DNA of 35,853 nt. It comes from an uncultured Clostridia bacterium (lineage in GTDB: Bacteria; Bacillota; Clostridia; Oscillospirales; Acutalibacteraceae). The stretch covers positions 1 to 35,853 of the forward strand of contig CANQBK010000016.1 in NCBI GenBank assembly GCA_947589485.1. The letters run 5' to 3'. Both the position numbers and the translations under genes were made by a program. The notes beneath the pieces are model-generated. The model was given only the letters and a program-made list of their open reading frames with translations, searched no databases and had not been told where the DNA came from. This document shows, piece by piece, positions 17,341 to 26,251 of the stretch (position 1 is its first letter; every line of letters starts with the position of its first letter).

Positions 17341-19326
17341 ATGGCAAAGAAAAAAATACAGGAATACGGTAACGAAAGTATAAGTTCGCTGAAAGGTGCG
17401 GATAGAGTGCGTAAACGTCCCGCAGTTATATTCGGCTCGGACGGTATAGAAGGCTGTCAGCACTCTGCTTTTGAAATATTGTCTAACTCGATTGATGAAG
17501 CAAGAGAGGGATACGGAAAAGAAATTATTGTAACAAAATACGCCGATAATTCGATAGAAATTGAGGACTTCGGCAGGGGTATCCCCGTTGATTATAACAA
17601 AAACGAGGAACGCTATAATTGGGAACTCGTTTTTTGCGAGCTGTATGCCGGAGGAAAATACAATAACAGCGAGGCTGAAAACTATGAGTTCTCCTTGGGA
17701 TTAAACGGTCTTGGTCTTTGTTCTACACAGTATTCGTCCGAATATATGGATGTCGATATTCGCCGTGACGGCACACGCTTTACTCTGCATTTTGAACACG
17801 GAGAAAATGTTGGAGGACTTCATCGTGAACAGTATACCGGTAAGAAAACCGGTACAAAAATTCATTGGAAGCCCGATATAGAGGTGTTTACCGATATAAA
17901 TATATCCGATGAGTATTTTGAGGATACAATAAAACGTCAGGCGATAGTAAATGCAGGTATAAATTTTATTTTCCGTACCGAAAAAAACGGAAAATTTGAA
18001 ATCTCCGAGTTTAAATACGATAACGGTATTGTAGACCATGTAAAGGAAATTGTGGGAGAAAATGCTTTGTCGCAGGTTCAATTATGGCAAACTGAAAAAA
18101 TGGTTCGTGACCGTGACGATAAACCCGAATATAAAACGAAAATAAACATAGCCCTTGCCTTTTCAAATAAAAATGCCGTTGCCGAATATTACCACAATTC
18201 GAGCTTGCTTGAATACGGCGGAGCGCCCGAAAAGGCTGTCAGAAATGCGTTTGTTTATTCCATAGATTCATATTTGAAACAAAACAGCAAATATACTAAA
18301 AACGAAAGTAAAATAAATTTTGACGATGTTAAAGATTGTCTTGTAATTGTTATCTCTTCATTTTCAAATGTGACTTCATACGAAAACCAAACCAAAAAAG
18401 CCATAACAAACAAGGGTATTCAAGACGCAATGACGGAATATTTGCGTCATCAGCTTGAAATATATTTTATTGAAAACAAACTTGATGCGGAAAAAATTTC
18501 AAATCAGGTTCTTATAAATAAAAGGAGCCGTGAAAGTGCCGAGAAAACACGCCTTAACATAAAGAAAACTCTTGCGGGAAATATGGATATGACGGGACGT
18601 GTCGCAAAATTTGTCGATTGCCGAAGCAAAGATAAATCCGAACGGGAACTTTTTATAGTTGAGGGAGATTCGGCTCTCGGAGCCTGCAAACAGGCACGCA
18701 ACCCCGATTTTCAGGCTATAATGCCGATTAGGGGAAAAATATTGAACTGCCTGAAAGCAGACTATGACAAGATTTTTAAAAGTGAAATAATAACCGACTT
18801 GTTAAAGGTTCTCGGATGCGGTGTTGAAGTAAAATCAAAAGCAAACAAGGAGCTTGCATCGTTTGATATGGATTTACTGCGTTGGAACAAGATAATATTT
18901 TGTACCGATGCCGATGTTGACGGCTTTCATATAAGAACGCTCTTGTTGACTATGATATATCGGCTTGCCCCTACTCTTATAAAAGAGGGAAAGGTGTTTA
19001 TTGCCGAGTCGCCCCTTTATGAAATAACATCAAAAGAAAAGGTGTATTTCGCCTATAATGAAACAGAAAAAGAAAACTTTATAAAAGAAATAGGCGATAA
19101 AAAATTTACCGTACAGCGTTCAAAAGGACTTGGTGAAAACGAGCCTGATATGATGAGCTTTACAACAATGAACCCCGATACTCGCCGACTTATCAAGGTA
19201 ATGCCTGATAATGCCGCCGCGACATCTGAAATGTTTGATATACTTCTTGGCGACAACCTCAGTGTAAGACGTGATTATATAATTGAGAACGGAGCAAAAT
19301 ATATTGACGACCTTGATGTTTCTTAA
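17341..19326 (+). CDS. parE: DNA topoisomerase IV subunit B (divergent ParE/GyrB-type)
   Basis: GHKL ATPase motifs (SNSIDEA, EDFGRGIPV, YAGGKYNN), TOPRIM ELFIVEGDSALGACKQARNPDFQAIMPIRGKILN and FCTDADVDGFHIRTLLLTMIYR; AGAGGG RBS before ATG 17341. Confidence 0.93.
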   Translation: MAKKKIQEYGNESISSLKGADRVRKRPAVIFGSDGIEGCQHSAFEILSNSIDEAREGYGKEIIVTKYADNSIEIEDFGRGIPVDYNKNEERYNWELVFCELYAGGKYNNSEAENYEFSLGLNGLGLCSTQYSSEYMDVDIRRDGTRFTLHFEHGENVGGLHREQYTGKKTGTKIHWKPDIEVFTDINISDEYFEDTIKRQAIVNAGINFIFRTEKNGKFEISEFKYDNGIVDHVKEIVGENALSQVQLWQTEKMVRDRDDKPEYKTKINIALAFSNKNAVAEYYHNSSLLEYGGAPEKAVRNAFVYSIDSYLKQNSKYTKNESKINFDDVKDCLVIVISSFSNVTSYENQTKKAITNKGIQDAMTEYLRHQLEIYFIENKLDAEKISNQVLINKRSRESAEKTRLNIKKTLAGNMDMTGRVAKFVDCRSKDKSERELFIVEGDSALGACKQARNPDFQAIMPIRGKILNCLKADYDKIFKSEIITDLLKVLGCGVEVKSKANKELASFDMDLLRWNKIIFCTDADVDGFHIRTLLLTMIYRLAPTLIKEGKVFIAESPLYEITSKEKVYFAYNETEKENFIKEIGDKKFTVQRSKGLGENEPDMMSFTTMNPDTRRLIKVMPDNAAATSEMFDILLGDNLSVRRDYIIENGAKYIDDLDVS

Positions 19327-19333
19327 AGCACAT

Positions 19334-19452
19334 TAAGGCGGCATAAATTTATATCAGCCAAAATTAAAGGTTTCGCGCAAGCCTTTTTAAAGTCTTGCGT
19401 TTTTCAAAGGCACAGTCCTTTGGCGAAGTTTCGGGAGCGGAGCCTCCGATAA
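19334..19452 (+). repeat. Composite intergenic multi-hairpin element, copy 3 (degenerate, module A lost; between parE and parC)
   Basis: GGCGGCATAAATTT..AGCCAAAATTAAAGGTTTCGCGCAAGCCTTTTTAAAGTCTTGCG..CAAAGGCACAGTCCTTTGGCG..GGGAGCGGAGCCTCCG aligns to the 3' part of copy 2. Confidence 0.75.
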
Positions 19453-19480
19453 TTTATTACTTGCAGGCAGGAGAAAAAAT

Positions 19481-21721
19481 ATGGCAAAAAGGAAAACAAC
19501 AAAAAATACTGCGTCAACACAAAAAATGCAGGGATATATTGAGGGTGCGGGAGAGGTAGTTGAAGAAAAAATAGTATCAACGCTTGAAGAAAATTTTATG
19601 CCCTACGCTATGAGTATAATACTAAGCCGCGCAATACCCGAAATAGACGGATTTAAACCGTCACACAGAAAGCTGCTGTATACAATGTACAAAATGGGAC
19701 TTTTAGGCTCGACGCGCACTAAATCGGCAAATATAGTCGGTCAGACAATGAGACTGAACCCCCACGGAGATGCGGCGATTTATGACACTATGGTAAGGCT
19801 TAGCAGGGGATATGAGGCACTTTTACACCCATATATAGATTCAAAAGGAAATTTCGGTAAATTTTACAGTCGTGATATGGCTTGGGCAGCGTCAAGATAT
19901 ACCGAGGCAAAGCTCGACCCTATATGCAGCGAACTGTTTAACGATATTGATAAAGATACTGTCGATTTTGTAGATAACTATGACAATACCCTGAAAGAAC
20001 CCTCACTTTTGCCCGCCGCATTTCCATCGGTTCTGGTCAATGCGAATACGGGCATTGCGGTAGGTATGGCAAGCTCTATATGTTCGTTTAACCTTGCCGA
20101 GGTCTGCCGCACGACCGTAGGGCTGCTTAAAGACCCCGATTTTGATATTATGTCAACGCTTATCGCACCCGATTTTACGGGAGGCGCACAAATAGTATAC
20201 GACAAAAAGGTTATAGAAAACATATATAAAACGGGCAGAGGAAGCATTAAGCTGAGAGGGCGGTACCGTTACGACAAGACTGCAAACTGTATAGATATTT
20301 TGAGTATACCTCAAACCGCAACAGCCGAGGCTTTGATAGAAAAGGTTATTGACCTTGTAAAACAAGGCAAAATAAAAGAAATATCGGATATTCGTGACGA
20401 AACAGGACTTGACGGTCTTAAAATAACCATTGACCTTAAACGCGGAATAAATCCCGACAAGCTGATGCAAAAGCTGTATAAGATGACCCCGCTTGAGGAC
20501 AGCTTTTCCTGTAACTTCAATGTGCTTATTGCGGGTACGCCCAAGGTTATGGGAGTTCGTGAGCTTTTGAACGAGTGGTCGGCTTTCCGCATTGAGTGCG
20601 TAAAAAGAAGAACGTACTTTGACCTGCATAAAAAACAGGAAAAACTGCATCTTTTGCGTGGACTTGAAAAAATTTTGCTTGATATAGACAGAGCCATAAG
20701 TATTATACGGGGTACAAAAGAGGAAAGTATGGTCGTTCCGAACCTTATGAGCGGTTTCGGCATTGATGAAACACAAGCCGAATATGTTGCCGAAATAAAA
20801 CTGCGTCAGCTTAACCGTGAATATATATTGAAACGCACCGATGATATTTCACGTCTTGAAAATGATATTGAAAAACTGGAATCTGTTTTAAAAAGTAATG
20901 CCAAAATAAAAAAAATTATCATCAAAGAACTTGAAGATATTGCCGAAAAATACGGTCAGCCCCGTAAAAGTATGATTATATATGCCGATGATATTGTCGA
21001 AGAGGATACAGCCGAGGAAATTCCGGATTATGCCGTTAATTTGTTCTTTACAAAGGACGGTTACTTCAAGAAAATCACGCCCCAGTCTTTAAGAATGAGC
21101 AGTGAACACAAGCTCAAAGAGGGCGATAAAATTATCGAGCATTTTGAAACGACAAACAACACCGACATTATATTCTTTACCGATAAACAGCAGGCGTACA
21201 AGACAAAAGCACCCGAATTTTCGGATACAAAGGCAAGCGTTTTGGGAGAATACATTCCGTCAAAGCTCTCTTTTGACGAGGGTGAAAACGCCGTATATAT
21301 GGTGCCGACAAAAGATTATAAGGGATTTGTTTTATTCGTGTTTGAAAACGGAAAAATAGCTAAAGTGCCGTTGTCGGCATATTTTACCAAAACTAACCGA
21401 AAACGGCTTACCGGCGCATATTCCGACAAGGAGCGTCTGGCGTCTGCGGTATATGTTGAAAATGACGATACCGATATTGTTCTGAGGTCGTCGTCGGGCA
21501 GGATACTTATTATAAAATCGTCCGACCTCCTTGCCAAAACAAGCCGCAATACACAGGGCGTGGCTGTTATGAAACTAAGAAAGGGACACAGAATTGTATA
21601 TGCCGAGGTATATAATGAGTCAATGCTGCGTAATCCCGAAAAATACCGAGCAAAAACAATTCCGGCATCGGGACGTGTTCCCTCTGCCGACGAATCCGGT
21701 GAACAGATTACGTTCGGATAA
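19481..21721 (+). CDS. parC: DNA topoisomerase IV subunit A (divergent ParC/GyrA-type)
   Basis: SRAIPEIDGFKPSHRKLLYTMYKMGL, NPHGDAAIYDTMVRLSRG, DSKGNFGKFYSRDMAWAASRYTEAKL (catalytic Tyr in RYTE). Confidence 0.93.
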   Translation: MAKRKTTKNTASTQKMQGYIEGAGEVVEEKIVSTLEENFMPYAMSIILSRAIPEIDGFKPSHRKLLYTMYKMGLLGSTRTKSANIVGQTMRLNPHGDAAIYDTMVRLSRGYEALLHPYIDSKGNFGKFYSRDMAWAASRYTEAKLDPICSELFNDIDKDTVDFVDNYDNTLKEPSLLPAAFPSVLVNANTGIAVGMASSICSFNLAEVCRTTVGLLKDPDFDIMSTLIAPDFTGGAQIVYDKKVIENIYKTGRGSIKLRGRYRYDKTANCIDILSIPQTATAEALIEKVIDLVKQGKIKEISDIRDETGLDGLKITIDLKRGINPDKLMQKLYKMTPLEDSFSCNFNVLIAGTPKVMGVRELLNEWSAFRIECVKRRTYFDLHKKQEKLHLLRGLEKILLDIDRAISIIRGTKEESMVVPNLMSGFGIDETQAEYVAEIKLRQLNREYILKRTDDISRLENDIEKLESVLKSNAKIKKIIIKELEDIAEKYGQPRKSMIIYADDIVEEDTAEEIPDYAVNLFFTKDGYFKKITPQSLRMSSEHKLKEGDKIIEHFETTNNTDIIFFTDKQQAYKTKAPEFSDTKASVLGEYIPSKLSFDEGENAVYMVPTKDYKGFVLFVFENGKIAKVPLSAYFTKTNRKRLTGAYSDKERLASAVYVENDDTDIVLRSSSGRILIIKSSDLLAKTSRNTQGVAVMKLRKGHRIVYAEVYNESMLRNPEKYRAKTIPASGRVPSADESGEQITFG

Positions 21722-21753
21722 ATATTGCACTGCGAAATAATGACATAATCAAA

Positions 21754-21783
21754 ATTCCGCAGCCCATAATTTGGACTGCGGAA
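21754..21783 (+). terminator. Hairpin after parC, possible terminator
   Basis: TTCCGCAG...CTGCGGAA inverted repeat; T-run only several bases downstream. Confidence 0.5.
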
Positions 21784-21911
21784 CTTATCGAGTGTTTTTC
21801 GTATTGATGAAAGCAAACGCTTTTTTCATCAATAATATTATTCTACATTTTGCACAGATTTATAGCAGGAAAAATATACAAAAAAGAAAATCTTAAATTA
21901 AAATAAATTAC

Positions 21912-21940
21912 TTGATTTTAACATTTAAATATGGTATTAT
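21912..21940 (+). promoter_or_regulatory. Sigma-A-type promoter of secG
   Basis: TTGATT - 17 bp - TATTAT, about 50 bp upstream of the start. Confidence 0.65.
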
Positions 21941-21989
21941 AAAAAAGTATTGTTAAAACATTAGTTACTTTTTAGGAGGATTTTAAAAT

Positions 21990-22493
21990 ATGGGAGTTTG
22001 GGAAATTATTGTTGCCGCTTTGGTTCTTGTTTTTTCGGTTTTGATGATTATAGTAATCATTCTTCAGGAAGGTCACGAAGCCGGTCTGGGTACGATAACC
22101 GGAGGAGCCGATTCATTTCTTAGCAGGGGCAAAGCGCGTACCGCAGATGCGATTTTTGCAAGAATAACAAAATACTGCGCGCTTTTGTTTTTCGTTTTGG
22201 TCGTTCTTCTTAACGCAATGCAGTATTTTAATTTTACCGGAGCTCCCGATAAGAATGTTACCGAAACTTCGGTAGTTTCCGATGCTTCAACCGAATCGTC
22301 TGCCGAATCAAAATCCGAGAGCAAGACGGAATCGTCAGCCGAGTCAAAAACCGAGAGCAAAACAGAATCGTCAGCCGAGTCGAAAACCGAAAGCAAAGCC
22401 GAATCAAAAGCCGAGAGTAAAGCCGAATCGTCTGCTGTTTCAAATACGCAAAGCGGTCAGGCGTCTGCAAATTCAACATCAAGCCAAGGCTGA
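21990..22493 (+). CDS. secG: Preprotein translocase subunit SecG with extended Ser/Glu/Lys-rich C-terminal tail
   Basis: Two TM segments, LQEGHEAGLGTITGGADSFLSRGKARTADAIFARITKYCALLFFVLVVLL; AGGAGG RBS. Confidence 0.93.
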   Translation: MGVWEIIVAALVLVFSVLMIIVIILQEGHEAGLGTITGGADSFLSRGKARTADAIFARITKYCALLFFVLVVLLNAMQYFNFTGAPDKNVTETSVVSDASTESSAESKSESKTESSAESKTESKTESSAESKTESKAESKAESKAESSAVSNTQSGQASANSTSSQG

Positions 22494-22518
22494 TAAAAGA
22501 ACGGTTTAGAAATTTCAA

Positions 22519-22566
22519 CGCATCTTCAATGTACGGCAAACGCATTGGAGGTGCTTTGTTTTTAAC
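22519..22566 (+). terminator. Terminator-like hairpin after secG
   Basis: GCATCTTCAATG-loop-CATTGGAGGTGC (12 bp with G-U pairs) followed by TTTGTTTTT. Confidence 0.75.
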
Positions 22567-22587
22567 GGAAATTAGGGTGATTCTGTT

Positions 22588-23925
22588 ATGAAGATACAAT
22601 TGCCGTTTACGGTAAAAATGATTATTGAAAAGCTCGAAAGCAAAGGATACGATGCTTATGCTGTCGGCGGGTGCGTGCGTGACACCGTTATGGGGAAATG
22701 TCCCTCCGACTGGGATATATGTACCTCCGCACTGCCGTGTGAAACGCTTGACGTGCTTAAAAAAGACAATATAATAAAAAACGGAATTAAACACGGTACC
22801 GTAACCGTAAGGTTCGACGGACAAAATTATGAAATAACAACTTTTCGTACAGACGGCAGTTACCTTGACAATCGCCGCCCAAGCAATGTGACGTTTGTGA
22901 GCAGTCTTAGGGAGGATCTCTCGCGCCGTGATTTTACCATAAACGCAATGGCGTATAACGATAGGGACGGTTTAACAGATTATTTTTCGGGTGCGGCTGA
23001 TATTGAAAAAAAGCTCGTCCGTTGTGTCGGAGAACCTGATAAGCGTTTTAACGAAGACGCCCTAAGAATATTGCGTGCCTTGAGATTTTCATCCGTACTC
23101 GGTTTTGATATAGACAAAAAGACTTCCGAGGCAATTCATAAAAATGCGGAGCTTCTCAAGAATATATCATTTGAAAGAATAATGTCCGAATTTGTAAAAA
23201 TCCTTATGGGGAAAAACGTCGAAAGTGTTCTTCTCGGTTACAGCGACGTTATTTCGGTATTCATTCCCGAAATAATCCCGATGATAGGTTTTGAACAGAA
23301 AAATCCTCATCACGTTTATGACGTATGGACACATACGGTTAAAACGGTTGCGGCGGTAAAGAACGAAAAAACACTGCGCCTTGCGGCTTTGCTCCACGAC
23401 TTTGGAAAGCCGCAGAAATTTACCGTTGACGAAAACGGCGTGGGACATTTTAAAGGACACCCGAAAGTAAGTGCGGAAATGGCAAAAAATATACTGACAC
23501 GCCTTAAAGCGGATAATAAAACAAAGAATGATACGGTCAAGCTGATAGAATTACACGACGTGCGTATAAGCCCCGAACCGAAATATGTAAGGCGTTTGGC
23601 GGCAAAAATAGGGGAGGAACTGTATCCGAGCCTTATTGAACTGAAGCGTGCGGATTCTTTGGCGCAAAATCCCGATATGCGCTCACAAAAGCTCGAATAT
23701 GCCGATAAATTGCAAAGGATATTTAATGAAGAAGTAAGCAGGGGAGCCGTATTTTCAATGAAGTCGCTTGCGCTTAACGGAAACGACATAATAAATTTGG
23801 GAATAACCGACGGAGTAGAAATCGGAAAATGCCTTAAATATCTTTATACGCTGGTCATAAACGGCGAAGCGGAAAATACTAAACAGGCATTGACGGAAAA
23901 ACTTAGGGACATAAAAAAGGATTAA
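22588..23925 (+). CDS. cca: CCA tRNA nucleotidyltransferase
   Basis: YAVGGCVRDTVMGKCPSDWDICTSALP, RRDFTINAMAY, RFNEDALRILRALRFSS and HD-domain LAALLHDFGKP motifs. Confidence 0.96.
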   Translation: MKIQLPFTVKMIIEKLESKGYDAYAVGGCVRDTVMGKCPSDWDICTSALPCETLDVLKKDNIIKNGIKHGTVTVRFDGQNYEITTFRTDGSYLDNRRPSNVTFVSSLREDLSRRDFTINAMAYNDRDGLTDYFSGAADIEKKLVRCVGEPDKRFNEDALRILRALRFSSVLGFDIDKKTSEAIHKNAELLKNISFERIMSEFVKILMGKNVESVLLGYSDVISVFIPEIIPMIGFEQKNPHHVYDVWTHTVKTVAAVKNEKTLRLAALLHDFGKPQKFTVDENGVGHFKGHPKVSAEMAKNILTRLKADNKTKNDTVKLIELHDVRISPEPKYVRRLAAKIGEELYPSLIELKRADSLAQNPDMRSQKLEYADKLQRIFNEEVSRGAVFSMKSLALNGNDIINLGITDGVEIGKCLKYLYTLVINGEAENTKQALTEKLRDIKKD

Positions 23926-23988
23926 ATTGAAGCGGATATTTTGATATGCTGTAATTGACCGATAGGACTGTAAAAGTGGGGAAAGAAA

Positions 23989-25017
23989 ATGGAATATAAC
24001 ATAAATCTTGGAGCGTGGCAAAGCGTTTTTGCTGTACCGACGGAAATTGTTGACAAACACATAAAGCTCGCCGGTGCCGCACAGCTTAAAGTTATACTTT
24101 GGTTCCTGCGTCACGCAGGCGAAAATTTCACGGTTGAGGATATTGCAGGTTCACTGTCAATGCAGCCCGCCGACGTCCGTGACTGTATGCAATATTGGAT
24201 TCAGACGGGAGTTATTTCTATGAACGGCAGTACGTTAGAGCCTGCCTCACAGACAAAAAGTGCCGAACCGCAAAACGAGGCGGCAGCCGAACGCTCCGAG
24301 TCGGACAAGCCTGCAGATACCGAACAAAAACCTGTTGAAGCGGCAGTTCAGAGCAAGAAAAGACTTCTTTCCCGCCCCGAAAAACCCGACGCAAAATACC
24401 TTGCACAAAGAATGACGAACGATAAGAGCATTGAATATTTAATGCAGTCGGCTGACGAAATATTCGGCAGGATAACAAGCAATAACGATAGAGCAACATT
24501 GCTGTTGATACACGAATATGACGGACTTCCCGTTGAGGTAATAATAATGCTTTTACAGTATGCGTGCAGCATAGGAAAATGTAATATGAGGTATATAGAA
24601 AAAATGGCGATTTCGTGGGCAGATGAAGAAATTACCACACTTGATGCCGCAGATAAAAAGATAAAAAAACTTACCTGCGGAAGAAATGCGGCGTCAGCGG
24701 TTCAGCGTATAATCGGCGCAGACGAACATTCGCCCACGGAAAGGGAAACGGAGCTTGCGGATACATGGATAAACAAGTGGAAGTTTACCTCCGATATGAT
24801 ACGCAAGGCGTATGAAATTTGCGTAGATACCAAGGGAAAGTATATACCGAGATATGTAAATTCGGTGCTTGAGCGGTGGTACAATTCGGGAATATCGACC
24901 GTTGAGCAGGTCGACAAGGAAAAAGCGTCAAGAAAGACAAAAAAACATAACGGATACGGAGCCACATACGATATATCCGAATACGAAAGTACGAGCATCG
25001 CCGATGAGGAGTGGTAA
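23989..25017 (+). CDS. DnaD domain-containing replication/primosome protein
   Basis: N-terminal wHTH-like region; C-terminal WINKWKFTSDMIRKAYEICVDTKGKYIPRYVNSVLERWYNSGI typical DnaB_2/DnaD domain; directly upstream of the dnaC-like ATPase. Confidence 0.88.
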   Translation: MEYNINLGAWQSVFAVPTEIVDKHIKLAGAAQLKVILWFLRHAGENFTVEDIAGSLSMQPADVRDCMQYWIQTGVISMNGSTLEPASQTKSAEPQNEAAAERSESDKPADTEQKPVEAAVQSKKRLLSRPEKPDAKYLAQRMTNDKSIEYLMQSADEIFGRITSNNDRATLLLIHEYDGLPVEVIIMLLQYACSIGKCNMRYIEKMAISWADEEITTLDAADKKIKKLTCGRNAASAVQRIIGADEHSPTERETELADTWINKWKFTSDMIRKAYEICVDTKGKYIPRYVNSVLERWYNSGISTVEQVDKEKASRKTKKHNGYGATYDISEYESTSIADEEW

Positions 25018-25019
25018 CA

Positions 25020-26018
25020 ATGGGATATTCCCGTGAAATATACGAGGAAGCTGAAACAATAATGGAGCGCAGACGATTGTTTGCCGAACAGGAGGCTGAA
25101 AAACGGCGGAATCTTTTGTATATGCGTTCGCCGCGTGCGGAACAGATCGTACACGATCTTGCACGGACGTCTGTTAAAGCGGCAAAGGCGGTGTTCGGAG
25201 GTTCCGATGTTAAAAAAGAGCTTGAAAAGCTGAAAATAAAAAATCAAGCGATGCAAAAGGATTTAAAAAAAATCATATCCGAGCTTGGTTTTCCGGAAAA
25301 TTATCTTGAAGAGTGGTACAAGTGCGATAAATGCAGGGACACGGGATATATTGACGGAAAAATGTGTTCCTGTATGAAAACCCTTTTGAGAAAAACAGCA
25401 TACGAAAAGCTGAATAAAATTTCACCGCTTGCCTTATCGGATTTTGACAGCTTTTCGTTGGATTATTATTCCAAGACGCCTCTTGCCGACGGCAAACCTT
25501 CGGCATATACCGTTATGTCAAGGGTACTTAATTTTTGCCGAAAATATGCGTATGAGTTTTCCGAAAATTCACAAAGTCTGCTGTTCCAAGGCGGTCCGGG
25601 ACTCGGAAAAACACATCTGTCGCTTTCGGTCGCAAAATGTGCGATTGACAACGGATACGGCGTTATTTATGTTTCGGCGCCTGCAATACTTTCAAAGCTG
25701 GAAAACGAGCGTTTTTCCGGCAAAGCAAAAAACGAAAACACGGAACAGCTTGTAATGGACTGCGATTTGCTGATAATTGACGATTTGGGAACAGAATTTA
25801 CAACAAAGTTTTCCGTACCGGCAATATACAATATTATAAATTCCCGAACAATAATGTCAAAGCCTACAATAATAAGCACTAATCTTTCTCTTGCGGAGCT
25901 TCAGGAAAAGTACAGCTTCAGAATGGTGTCAAGGATAATAGGTATGCTGGACAGAGTTGAATTTGTGGGCAGTGATATTCGTCAGCAGAAAAGACGTGAA
26001 AGAAAAAACAGGCAGTGA
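25020..26018 (+). CDS. dnaC: DnaC/DnaI-like ATP-binding helicase loader
   Basis: CKDTGYI-type zinc motif (CDKCRDTGYIDGKMCSC), LLFQGGPGLGKTHLSLSVA Walker A, LLIIDDLGTEF Walker B; GAGGAG RBS favours ATG 25020. Confidence 0.92.
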   Translation: MGYSREIYEEAETIMERRRLFAEQEAEKRRNLLYMRSPRAEQIVHDLARTSVKAAKAVFGGSDVKKELEKLKIKNQAMQKDLKKIISELGFPENYLEEWYKCDKCRDTGYIDGKMCSCMKTLLRKTAYEKLNKISPLALSDFDSFSLDYYSKTPLADGKPSAYTVMSRVLNFCRKYAYEFSENSQSLLFQGGPGLGKTHLSLSVAKCAIDNGYGVIYVSAPAILSKLENERFSGKAKNENTEQLVMDCDLLIIDDLGTEFTTKFSVPAIYNIINSRTIMSKPTIISTNLSLAELQEKYSFRMVSRIIGMLDRVEFVGSDIRQQKRRERKNRQ

Positions 26019-26251
26019 AATTAAAATTTCCGTTGAGTTTTTAAATTTGCCCGAAAGACGAAAAATTTTGAGCCGTTTATTTCGGCTGTCGGAGTTTTGC
26101 TGTTATATTATGAGGACGTCGGGCAAACAATATATGAAGATAAAATATTTACTTTCTATCGCCGAATTTGCTTATACATTAACGGATTATTTACTTATAT
26201 GATAAACGGACGTATGACGTGCGGATTCGGAAAAAATAAGGAGTCTTATTG

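Noticed and set aside
20153-20776. 207-aa minus-strand ORF
   Set aside because: Antisense to parC; no recognisable motif.
22282-22509. 75-aa plus-strand ORF rich in Q/N/P/R
   Set aside because: Frame-shifted reading of the secG Ser/Glu/Lys repeat tail.
22258-22824. 188-aa minus-strand ORF
   Set aside because: Shadow ORF across the secG repeat tail, terminator and cca start.
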